From Gelidibacter mesophilus DSM 14095 (GTDB lineage Bacteria; Bacteroidota; Bacteroidia; Flavobacteriales; Flavobacteriaceae): a stretch of DNA of 64,000 bases. The stretch lies in NCBI RefSeq assembly GCF_000423005.1, contig NZ_AUHD01000006.1, forward strand, positions 124,001 to 188,000, written 5' to 3'. Under the pieces are notes generated by a model that saw only the letters and a program-made list of their open reading frames with translations, did no database searches and was not told where the DNA came from. Each line of letters begins with the position of its first letter. The stretch's first letter is position 1. Positions 41,412 to 49,482 of this stretch are shown piece by piece. The position numbers and the translations under genes were made by a program.

Positions 41412-43208
41412 ATGTCAACACACGCAGTAGATATTCACGCAAACGACGACGGTCACGGACATCATCACAAAGAAACCTTTGTAACCAAGTATATCTTTAG
41501 CCAGGATCACAAGATGATTGCAAAGCAATATTTGATTACAGGAACTCTCATGGGAATTGTGGGGGTCATGATGTCGCTAATGTTCCGTATTCAAATCGCT
41601 TGGCCTGAGGAGCCAAACATTCTCTTTGAAGCGTTATTGGGCAAGTGGGCACCGGGTGGTGTTATGGATGCTGATATTTATTTAGCATTGGTTACCATAC
41701 ATGGTACCATCATGGTATTCTTCGTGTTGACCGCTGGATTGAGTGGAACGTTTAGTAATCTTTTGATTCCTTATCAAATTGGAGCTCGAGATATGGCCTC
41801 AGGGTTTATAAACATGCTCTCATATTGGATCTTCTTTGTGTCCTGTATCATCATGATGTCTTCCTTGTTTCTTGAAGCAGGACCGGCAGCAGCAGGTTGG
41901 ACAATCTATCCCCCATTAAGTGCCTTACCAATGGCCCAACCTGGATCTGGTTGGGGAATGACGCTTTGGTTGATTTCTATGGCTTTGTTCATTGCGCAAT
42001 CCTTGTTGGGATCATTGAACTATATTGTTACGGTGATCAATATGCGAACTAAAGGGATGTCTATGACAAGGTTGCCATTGACTATCTGGGCGTTTTTTGT
42101 GACAGCAATCATTGGTGTGGTGTCCTTCCCAGTATTGTTATCAGCAGCCTTATTATTGATTATGGATAGAAGTTTTGGAACATCCTTCTTCTTATCAGAT
42201 ATCTTTATACAAGGTGAAGTATTGCACTATCAGGGTGGATCGCCTGTACTTTTTGAGCATTTATTTTGGTTTTTAGGTCACCCTGAAGTTTATATTGTAA
42301 TTCTACCAGCAATGGGAATCGTGTCAGAGATTATGGCAACCAACTCACGAAAACCTATTTTCGGGTATCGTGCCATGGTAGCCTCCATTTTGGCAATTGC
42401 ATTTTTATCGACGATTGTTTGGGGTCATCATATGTTCGTTTCAGGAATGAATCCATTCCTAGGTTCGGTATTTACCTTTACAACCTTATTGATTGCAATC
42501 CCGTCTGCGGTAAAAGCATTTAACTGGATAACGACTATTTGGAAGGGTAACCTCCAGATGAATCCCGCCATGTTATTCTCCATTGGATTTGTATCTACAT
42601 TTATCACAGGTGGGTTAACAGGAATTATTGTTGGAGACAGTGCCTTGGATATTAACGTGCATGATACCTATTTTGTTATTGCCCACTTCCACTTGGTAAT
42701 GGGAATCTCCGCCATCTATGGAATGTTTGCTGGAATTTATCATTGGTATCCAAAGATGTTTGGTAGAATGATGAATAAAAATTTAGGATATATCCACTTC
42801 TGGATTACAGCAATCTGTGCGTATGGTGTATTTTTCCCAATGCACTTTATTGGAATGGCTGGATTACCGAGACGTTATTATACCAACTCAGCATTTCCAT
42901 TGTTTGATGATTTAACCGATGTGAATATTGTAATTACTATTTTCGCCTTGATTGGAGGTGTGGTTCAATTGGTGTATCTGTACAATTTCTTCGGAAGTAT
43001 TTTCTTCGGAAAGAAAGCAACCCAAAACCCTTGGAGATCAAATACCTTAGAGTGGACTACACCAGTAGAACATGTTCATGGTAACTGGCCGGGTGAGATT
43101 CCTCACGTTTATCGTTGGTCTTATGATTACAGTAAGCCAGGACACGATACTGATTTCGTACCGCAAAACGTGCCTTTAAAGGAAGGTGAAGAGGAATTAC
43201 AGCATTAA
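41412..43208 (+). CDS. coxA: Cytochrome c oxidase subunit I (aa3, A1-type)
   Basis: The 598-residue protein has 12 helices and all catalytic ligands. FLGHPEVYIVILP contains the CuB His, the D-channel Glu and the cross-linked Tyr, so it is an A1-type oxidase. WGHHMFVSGM gives the other two CuB ligands, and HDTYFVIAHFHLVMG the two haem ligands. An N-terminal His/Asp-rich tail (HANDDGHGHHHK) precedes helix 1. It reduces oxygen to water and pumps protons. No subunit III or IV gene follows: the operon ends at the terminator at 43252-43281, so coxC must lie elsewhere. Confidence 0.97.
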   Translation: MSTHAVDIHANDDGHGHHHKETFVTKYIFSQDHKMIAKQYLITGTLMGIVGVMMSLMFRIQIAWPEEPNILFEALLGKWAPGGVMDADIYLALVTIHGTIMVFFVLTAGLSGTFSNLLIPYQIGARDMASGFINMLSYWIFFVSCIIMMSSLFLEAGPAAAGWTIYPPLSALPMAQPGSGWGMTLWLISMALFIAQSLLGSLNYIVTVINMRTKGMSMTRLPLTIWAFFVTAIIGVVSFPVLLSAALLLIMDRSFGTSFFLSDIFIQGEVLHYQGGSPVLFEHLFWFLGHPEVYIVILPAMGIVSEIMATNSRKPIFGYRAMVASILAIAFLSTIVWGHHMFVSGMNPFLGSVFTFTTLLIAIPSAVKAFNWITTIWKGNLQMNPAMLFSIGFVSTFITGGLTGIIVGDSALDINVHDTYFVIAHFHLVMGISAIYGMFAGIYHWYPKMFGRMMNKNLGYIHFWITAICAYGVFFPMHFIGMAGLPRRYYTNSAFPLFDDLTDVNIVITIFALIGGVVQLVYLYNFFGSIFFGKKATQNPWRSNTLEWTTPVEHVHGNWPGEIPHVYRWSYDYSKPGHDTDFVPQNVPLKEGEEELQH

Positions 43209-43251
43209 TCAAATTCCTGCGCATTCAGGATCTCAAAATTTAATATAACAG

Positions 43252-43281
43252 ACCTTCGGTATTATTCCGAAGGTTTTTTTT
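43252..43281 (+). terminator. Terminator of the act-cox operon
   Basis: ACCTTCGG (43252-43259) pairs with CCGAAGGT (43267-43274) around a 7-nt loop and runs into eight T. It lies 44 nt after the coxA stop. Confidence 0.9.
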
Positions 43282-43443
43282 ATAATTAAGAGTTATTATT
43301 CTGAACTTTATAAAATAGGATTCTAGCGGTCACAAAAAAATCTGTTTAGGTTGAAAGGAGGTGTCGAGGAACTTCAACATCACAATATCATCCTTTGAGA
43401 AATGGATTTCTTGACAATGCGGTTTGAAACTTTAGTATATGTC

Positions 43444-43473
43444 AAAAGCCTTTCTGATTAAGAAGGGCTTTTT
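43444..43473 (+). terminator. Second terminator between coxA and ruvB
   Basis: AAAAGCCTTTCT (43444-43455) pairs with AGAAGGGCTTTT (43461-43472; one G-T pair) around the loop GATTA and ends in T5. No gene lies between this and the operon terminator at 43281, so it may end a small RNA from about 43300 onward. Confidence 0.65.
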
Positions 43474-43476
43474 GTT

Positions 43477-43484
43477 TATCTTTG
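43477..43484 (+). promoter_or_regulatory. -7 box of ruvB
   Basis: TATCTTTG fits TAnnTTTG exactly, directly after the terminator at 43444-43473. TTTC at 43451 is a weak -33 match. It implies a leader of about 68 nt. Confidence 0.45.
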
Positions 43485-43535
43485 CTATCGATTCATTTGA
43501 TTGAAGTCAAATGACAGAAGTATTAATTTAAAACG

Positions 43536-43554
43536 ATTCCTGCTTCTCAGGAAT
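43536..43554. repeat. ATTCCTG/CAGGAAT hairpin abutting the ruvB start
   Basis: ATTCCTG (43536-43542) and CAGGAAT (43548-43554) pair perfectly around CTTCT. The stem ends 4 nt before the ruvB ATG. It is related to the repeat at 18648-18687. Confidence 0.6.
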
Positions 43555-43558
43555 ATAT

Positions 43559-44581
43559 ATGAACGATAACCTGAATCCATCCAACGAAAACTATTCTCCC
43601 GAAGAATTTGATGTCGAAAAAAAGCTAAGGCCTTTAACCTTTGATGACTTTACAGGACAGGATCAGGTTTTGGAGAATTTGAAGATTTTCGTAGAGGCCG
43701 CTAACCAAAGAGAAGAAGCGTTGGACCACACCCTGTTCCACGGGCCTCCCGGACTCGGAAAAACGACTTTAGCGCACATCTTGGCAAGTGAGTTGGGCGT
43801 TGGTATTAAAGTGACCTCTGGGCCCGTTTTGGACAAGCCGGGCGACCTGGCAGGGCTCCTCACCAACCTTGATGAGCGCGATGTGCTGTTTATTGACGAA
43901 ATCCATCGGTTAAGTCCTATTGTTGAAGAATATTTGTATTCAGCCATGGAAGACTATAAAATCGATATCATGATCGAATCTGGACCAAATGCCAGAACGG
44001 TTCAAATCAATTTGAATTCATTTACTTTGATTGGAGCCACAACACGTTCCGGATTGCTAACATCTCCCATGCGCGCACGTTTTGGTATACAAAGTAGATT
44101 GCAATACTATAACACAGAATTATTGACGACCATTACCCAACGTAGTGCGTCTATTTTAAATGTTCCTATTTCTATGGAAGCTGCTGTTGAAATAGCCGGT
44201 AGAAGCAGGGGAACACCAAGAATCTCCAATGCCTTATTACGTCGCGTTCGTGATTTTGCACAAATTAAAGGTAACGGGAGTATTGAAATTGCCATTGCGA
44301 AATTTGCGCTTAAAGCATTGAATGTTGATGCACACGGACTTGATGAAATGGACAACAAGATTTTGATGACCATTATTGAAAAGTTTAAAGGCGGTCCGGT
44401 TGGTATTAGTACTTTGGCGACGGCAGTAAGTGAAAGTGCTGAAACCATTGAGGAGGTGTATGAGCCTTTCTTGATCCAGCAAGGTTTTATTATGCGCACG
44501 CCACGGGGAAGGGAAGTCACGGAATTAGCCTATAAACATCTCGGAAAAATTAAGAATAATATTCAGGGTGGCTTATTTTAG
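43559..44581 (+). CDS. ruvB: Holliday junction helicase RuvB
   Basis: The 340-residue AAA+ ATPase drives branch migration with RuvA. It has [12 protein letters not shown] at the N-terminus, Walker [10 protein letters not shown], Walker B FIDEIHRL, sensor 1 [18 protein letters not shown], the RGTPRISN arginine region and a winged-helix C-terminal domain ([28 protein letters not shown]). The length equals the family norm. ruvA is in this window too (51842) but 7 kb away under its own promoter, and no ruvC is linked. Confidence 0.97.
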   Translation: MNDNLNPSNENYSPEEFDVEKKLRPLTFDDFTGQDQVLENLKIFVEAANQREEALDHTLFHGPPGLGKTTLAHILASELGVGIKVTSGPVLDKPGDLAGLLTNLDERDVLFIDEIHRLSPIVEEYLYSAMEDYKIDIMIESGPNARTVQINLNSFTLIGATTRSGLLTSPMRARFGIQSRLQYYNTELLTTITQRSASILNVPISMEAAVEIAGRSRGTPRISNALLRRVRDFAQIKGNGSIEIAIAKFALKALNVDAHGLDEMDNKILMTIIEKFKGGPVGISTLATAVSESAETIEEVYEPFLIQQGFIMRTPRGREVTELAYKHLGKIKNNIQGGLF

Positions 44582-44695
44582 ACTATTCTTCTTTTTCGAA
44601 TGGAAGAGATCCATATCCAATTCTATAATAGATAAGACTAATGTAATTTCAATAATTTATTATAGGGTTCTGTCGCAATAATAAATGATAAACTG

Positions 44696-46033
44696 ATGCC
44701 TGATAAAAATGCTATCCCTGAAGTATCCATTTTTCGCTTTATTGGGAATTCCATCAACATTCTTAAAAATCCATTACCATTCCACCTTAAGAATTTTCAA
44801 GAAAAGGGCGACACTTTCAAATTGAATGTTGGATTTAATAATTATGTGATCTTTTCACGTGATGCAGGCTTTCTAGAATATGCCCTTCAAAAGAATCAAA
44901 AAAATTATATCAAATCCAAAATTCAAACGGTTGATTTGGTCAAATATGTGGGACGAGGGCTTCTGACTTCGGAAGGTGACTTGTGGAAAAAACAAAGGCA
45001 ACTTATTCAGCCAGCATTTCACAAGAAACACTTGGTAAATTTGCTTGACACCATTCGCCAGGCTATACAAACGGAGTATCAGCGTATTTCAACGGATAAA
45101 TCAATGGATGTATTTCCAATTTTTAATGATTTGGCCTTTCAGACGGTCGTAAAATCATTGTTTAGTACTGCGGCCGATGGTGAGGATATCAAAAAACTTC
45201 AACAGATTACCGAAGCAGGACAGCGGATGCTTGTCAAAGAACTGAGGCAGCCTTATTTTGCCTGGTGGTTTAAAGCGAGTGGAATTCTGCAAAAGCATCT
45301 TGATTTGGCTCAGGAAGCTCGTAACATCCTTAAAAATATAGTTGATTTCCGACGATCTTCAGGTCAAAGACACGACGATTTACTGGATATGCTCTTAGAA
45401 GCACGCTATGAAGATGGCAATTTTATGGATGAAGAGCAGTTGATTGATGAAATCCTTATCTTATTTACGGCTGGCCATGAAACCACTTCCAATGCCCTGA
45501 CTTTTATCTTTCAGCTTTTGGCAAAACATCCGGAATGGCAAGAAAAAATATTTCTAGAACTGAAATCGAATGAAGAACACCGTCAGGATTTGATGACATT
45601 TGTGATGGCGTCCAAAGTGTGCCAACAGGTCATAGAGGAGGGCATGCGTTTATATCCACCAGCATATTTCATTGATCGGGTTAACGTGGAGGCGGACACT
45701 TATGGCGGAAAAATATTTGAAAAAGGATCAAATCTACTGTTTTCGGTTTATGAGATCCATCGTCATCCGGAATTGTGGGAGCGCCCACTAGAGTTTCTCC
45801 CGGAACGATTCAGTGAAGGGAGCAGGAAGTTTTCCTCACAATATTTTCCATTTGGAGCTGGTCCGCGGAAATGTATCGGAAATAATTTTGCCATGTTTGA
45901 AATGATCATTGCAGTGACGGAATTAATCCGGAATTATAAAGTCTATCCAGAATTTGATGAGATTGGTATCACACCTTTGATTACTTTAAAACCAAAGAAC
46001 GCATTTTTAAGATTTGAAAGTAGAAATAAGTGA
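44696..46033 (+). CDS. Cytochrome P450 monooxygenase
   Basis: The 445-residue soluble P450 is complete. The oxygen-binding I-helix is [10 protein letters not shown], the K-helix [10 protein letters not shown] contains the ExxR pair, LPERFSEG is the PERF motif, and [10 protein letters not shown] holds the haem-thiolate Cys. P450s insert one oxygen atom into C-H or C=C bonds and need a ferredoxin or flavoprotein partner, none of which is encoded nearby. The sequence style (CYP4-like, fatty-acid-hydroxylase type motifs) suggests a lipid or terpenoid substrate, but this is a guess. Its TGA overlaps the GTG start of queG by 4 bp (GTGA). Confidence 0.93.
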   Translation: MPDKNAIPEVSIFRFIGNSINILKNPLPFHLKNFQEKGDTFKLNVGFNNYVIFSRDAGFLEYALQKNQKNYIKSKIQTVDLVKYVGRGLLTSEGDLWKKQRQLIQPAFHKKHLVNLLDTIRQAIQTEYQRISTDKSMDVFPIFNDLAFQTVVKSLFSTAADGEDIKKLQQITEAGQRMLVKELRQPYFAWWFKASGILQKHLDLAQEARNILKNIVDFRRSSGQRHDDLLDMLLEARYEDGNFMDEEQLIDEILILFTAGHETTSNALTFIFQLLAKHPEWQEKIFLELKSNEEHRQDLMTFVMASKVCQQVIEEGMRLYPPAYFIDRVNVEADTYGGKIFEKGSNLLFSVYEIHRHPELWERPLEFLPERFSEGSRKFSSQYFPFGAGPRKCIGNNFAMFEMIIAVTELIRNYKVYPEFDEIGITPLITLKPKNAFLRFESRNK

Positions 46034-46956
46034 TTAACAACAAATCCAAATACAGCCAACTGATAAAAGCCGAAGCCAAGCGCCTCGGGTTTCTTTCATG
46101 TGGCATTAGTAAAGCACAGTTTTTGGAAGAAGAAGCGCCCCGATTAGAGAAATGGTTGAGGAATAACATGAATGGTGGCATGCACTATATGGAAAATCAT
46201 TTTGACAAGCGTCTTGATCCGACAAAATTGGTGGAAGGATCAAAATCTGTAATTTCCTTATTACTCAATTATTATCCAGAGGAAACTCAAATCAACAATA
46301 CCTATAAACTCTCAAAATATGCTTATGGCACAGATTATCATTTCGTCATAAAAGATAAGCTAAAAGAACTTTTAAATTATATAACGGAAGAAATTGGTGA
46401 GGTCAGTGGGCGTGCCTTTACGGATTCGGCACCGGTTTTGGATAAAGCTTGGGCGGCAAAATCTGGATTGGGCTGGGTTGGCAAACACACCTTGCTATTG
46501 ACCCAAAAAGCGGGCTCGTTTCATTTTGTGGCGGAACTGATTCTTGATTTAGAGTTGGAATATGATTTGCCCACCACCGATCATTGTGGCACCTGCACAA
46601 AATGCATTGATGCCTGTCCTACTCAAGCCATCACTGAGCCTTATGTTGTTGACGGAAGCAAATGCATCTCGTATTTTACCATAGAGTTAAAAGATAAAAT
46701 CCCAACCCAATTTAAGGGCCAATTTGACGATTGGATGTTTGGGTGTGATATCTGTCAGGACGTTTGCCCATGGAACCGTTTTTCAAAAGCGCATAATGAA
46801 CCTTTGTTCAATCCGCATCCAGAACTATTATCCATGACCAAAAAAGATTGGGAAGAAATTACCGAAGATGTGTTTAAGGACCTCTTTAAAAAATCCCCAG
46901 TAAAGCGGACCAAGTTTGAAGGTCTGAAGCGCAATATTGAATTTTTGGAAAAGTAG
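46030..46956 (+). CDS. queG: Epoxyqueuosine reductase QueG
   Basis: The 308-residue cobalamin- and iron-sulfur-dependent enzyme performs the last step of queuosine synthesis, reducing epoxyqueuosine at tRNA position 34. It has the conserved [13 protein letters not shown], with the catalytic Asp, and [12 protein letters not shown]. Two [4Fe-4S] motifs follow, [16 protein letters not shown] and [13 protein letters not shown]. The C-terminal HEAT-like extension of longer QueG forms is short here. The start is GTG at 46030, overlapping the P450 stop in GTGA; no better start exists. The product acts on tRNAs with a GUN anticodon, so tRNA-Gln in this window is not a substrate. Confidence 0.95.
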   Translation: MINNKSKYSQLIKAEAKRLGFLSCGISKAQFLEEEAPRLEKWLRNNMNGGMHYMENHFDKRLDPTKLVEGSKSVISLLLNYYPEETQINNTYKLSKYAYGTDYHFVIKDKLKELLNYITEEIGEVSGRAFTDSAPVLDKAWAAKSGLGWVGKHTLLLTQKAGSFHFVAELILDLELEYDLPTTDHCGTCTKCIDACPTQAITEPYVVDGSKCISYFTIELKDKIPTQFKGQFDDWMFGCDICQDVCPWNRFSKAHNEPLFNPHPELLSMTKKDWEEITEDVFKDLFKKSPVKRTKFEGLKRNIEFLEK

Positions 46957-47239
46957 AAATCTTTATTTTGAGAATTTTGTAAAACTATAAACAAGGTTCT
47001 GTGTTCAGTTATTGAGATATTAATCGATGCCTTTTAAAAAAACATATCCCAAAAACTCTATATCAAGCAGATAATCCTATAAGTATTTTTTCGGCATTGA
47101 CAATGGCTATCATGATTTGACATCTCAAAGTAGAAACATAAAAAAAAACCATGAAAGCTAAATCAGATGTTTTCGATTTGAAACAATTATAATTTGTTTC
47201 CTAATCCTCCTTAATCCCCATCACCTCAAACCTCAGTCT

Positions 47240-49135
47240 CTAATTATACCAGACCGGTTTAGGTTTTCCGAGATCAAAACTTTGAAATCCAAAATCGTCG
47301 GTAGCGAAGGCATTGGTTTTAAAAATATTATCACCCTGTCCTGGAATTGTGGGATAGAAGGAAAATGACAGTTGGAATGAACTGAATACCAAATAGTCGT
47401 TTCTAATGATAAAACCTGCACCAAAGGAAGAATATAACTTATTGTTTAAGATAGATTCACCTTCATCGCCCAAGATGGCCAACGTAGCGTTCAAAAACGG
47501 ATTCAAACGAAAGCCTAATAGTTCCCAAGGAGAATAAAACTGGGTCTGTAATGAAAGAACATATTTTTTCGTACCCATGAGATCACTGTCAAAACCTTGA
47601 ATTCCAGCCCCTTTTTTAAGATCGAAGTCGTTATCATACACCCCTCTAAATTTATTGTTTTGATCTATAGTGATCCGATCGCCTTCAGAAGCCAACCTGT
47701 TGGTACCAATTAAAATCTGAGGCTTTACAAACTGGCGCATTTTCCAATTGTTGCCCAAAGACATCAAATTTGTAAAATAATTGGCCTGCAAGGAAATAGT
47801 GGTCTGTTCAAGATGACCGTCATCCAGAAAGGTTCCGATTTCAAAATTAGTGCTCAAAAACCCCCAATCAAAATTATTTCCATGGGATGCTTTTAGGCCA
47901 ACATACATCCGATTATGTTGGTTTTTTCGCTGATATCCCGCAGTCAGGGCATATACCGTTCCAATGGGAACGTCTTCAATAGTGCCATCCCTAAAAATAT
48001 AGTCATCTTTTAAAAACTGTCGAGATGCTATCCCCACACTTCCCAAATAAAATGATTCGTTGGCAAAATAACCAATACTGTCATAAGTGGGCGAAGGCCG
48101 CTCTCTATAATCTACGTGTAAATAGCGTGCGCTTGCAATAAGATTTGTGGTACGTTCCTTCTCTGAAGGACCATCAAATATTTTAAAAGCGTGGCCACCC
48201 CAAAAATCTTCGGTCAAATATCTAAAATCCTGTAAAGTAGATTCCATTTCGGCATTTTGTAAGTATTCCTTTCGGTATTGTTCATCCAAGTAAATCCCTC
48301 CGGCCCATCTTGCTAGTGCAGAGTAGAACGGACGTTCAATTTTAAGAACTTTACTGTAATAGCCATCCAAATCTATTCTGTAGGCCAAATTAGCCTCTAT
48401 AAATGTGTTTTTAATATTTGGCGCAGTATATTCCATTTCGTAACCAAGATTCCCATCTTCTAAACTTTTCAAAAGCGTGTTGTTAAATTCATGTCCAAAA
48501 CCAAGAAAATTCCGATTTCTCAATTTTAGTTTAAATTTAGAGGTAGAAACACTTCCGGTAGGTATTAAACTCCAAGAGTCTAAAACTTCGATATTTATAT
48601 CTACAGAGTCTTTTGAAGTTCCAACGCTCTCAGCGGTTATCTGAACCCTTCTAATAAAATTCTGTGATCTGATCAAACGTTCAGACTCGCTTAAAAGTAA
48701 GGTGTCCAAAGGTGTTTTTTCTTTAATGAGCAAAGTGTTTCTTATGGCAAAAGCTTTTGATTTGATGTGGATAAAATTTCCCGTTTTCTCTATCCAACTA
48801 TTGGCAGTTTCAGTACTGTCTGTAAAAGAAAAACCAAAAGGATCATGACTTTGAATGTTGATATGCCTAATGATTTTACCTTCAAAAGGTTTAAAATCTT
48901 GCTTTGGACGATTTTTGGGAGCATTGACCGGTTTTTTGGTTGTTGATCTGAACACCAGTTTATGCAGCGTTTTGGTGAATTTTCGTTTTTTGGAATAGTC
49001 TTCTATTTTATCGTACATGTTAATGGAGTCCTTCTGAGTTTTGGTGACTTGACCAAAACCTAAAATGTGGAAAAATAAAAAGGGAATAATAAAAAGAAGC
49101 TTCTTCAAGGATGTTAATAAAAATGGGGTTCTCAA
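47240..49135 (-). CDS. Outer-membrane beta-barrel protein (Omp85-like)
   Basis: The 631-residue protein has a signal peptide (LLFIIPFLFFHILGFGQ). A soluble N-terminal part contains one POTRA-like stretch (IIRHINIQSHDPFGF, then SESERLIRSQNFIRRVQITA, and VDINIEVLDSWSLIPTGSVS). A beta-barrel of about 400 residues follows, with alternating hydrophobic strands and an aromatic-rich region. Similarity to the Omp85/BamA or TamA type lies in the 'bacterial surface antigen' style of the barrel. It may assemble or secrete outer-membrane proteins or lipids. Its function is not established. It is divergent from maeB across a 330-bp region with a large palindrome. Confidence 0.75.
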   Translation of the reverse strand: MRTPFLLTSLKKLLFIIPFLFFHILGFGQVTKTQKDSINMYDKIEDYSKKRKFTKTLHKLVFRSTTKKPVNAPKNRPKQDFKPFEGKIIRHINIQSHDPFGFSFTDSTETANSWIEKTGNFIHIKSKAFAIRNTLLIKEKTPLDTLLLSESERLIRSQNFIRRVQITAESVGTSKDSVDINIEVLDSWSLIPTGSVSTSKFKLKLRNRNFLGFGHEFNNTLLKSLEDGNLGYEMEYTAPNIKNTFIEANLAYRIDLDGYYSKVLKIERPFYSALARWAGGIYLDEQYRKEYLQNAEMESTLQDFRYLTEDFWGGHAFKIFDGPSEKERTTNLIASARYLHVDYRERPSPTYDSIGYFANESFYLGSVGIASRQFLKDDYIFRDGTIEDVPIGTVYALTAGYQRKNQHNRMYVGLKASHGNNFDWGFLSTNFEIGTFLDDGHLEQTTISLQANYFTNLMSLGNNWKMRQFVKPQILIGTNRLASEGDRITIDQNNKFRGVYDNDFDLKKGAGIQGFDSDLMGTKKYVLSLQTQFYSPWELLGFRLNPFLNATLAILGDEGESILNNKLYSSFGAGFIIRNDYLVFSSFQLSFSFYPTIPGQGDNIFKTNAFATDDFGFQSFDLGKPKPVWYN

Positions 49136-49369
49136 AAACTATGCGCAAATATAATCCAATTCATGAGGTTAGATTATACTTTATTGTTGAAACTCTAATT
49201 ATAGGGTAAACATTGTAGTAATGGAGTTCTCTATTAAAAATAAACAATGTCTCGGTTACTGAATTTTATAAAAAGCCGAGAAAGTTCCTGCCTCTAATTT
49301 TCGACAAAAATCTTTAAATATTTTAGGGATATATAGGACAAGTCGTCAAACGGAAGAATGACTAAAGCC

Positions 49370-49396
49370 TTAAGACCAATAAAATATTGGTCTTAA
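49370..49396. promoter_or_regulatory. 12-bp perfect inverted repeat in divergent promoter region
   Basis: TTAAGACCAATA (49370-49381) and TATTGGTCTTAA (49385-49396) are exact complements around AAA. The region lies between the start of the barrel gene (49135) and maeB (49483). It has no T-run on the expected side of either strand, so an operator is a better reading than a terminator. Confidence 0.5.
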
Positions 49397-49449
49397 AAAA
49401 TATTGTTTCAAATCCAATTAATGTCTCTTTTCTTTTCTCATAAAACAGT

Positions 49450-49457
49450 TACCTTTG
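49450..49457 (+). promoter_or_regulatory. -7 box of maeB
   Basis: TACCTTTG matches TAnnTTTG, 25 nt before the ATG at 49483. TTTTC at 49428-49432 may serve as a weak -33 element. Confidence 0.5.
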
Positions 49458-49482
49458 CTCTTTAGTGAAAAATATATTTTAT

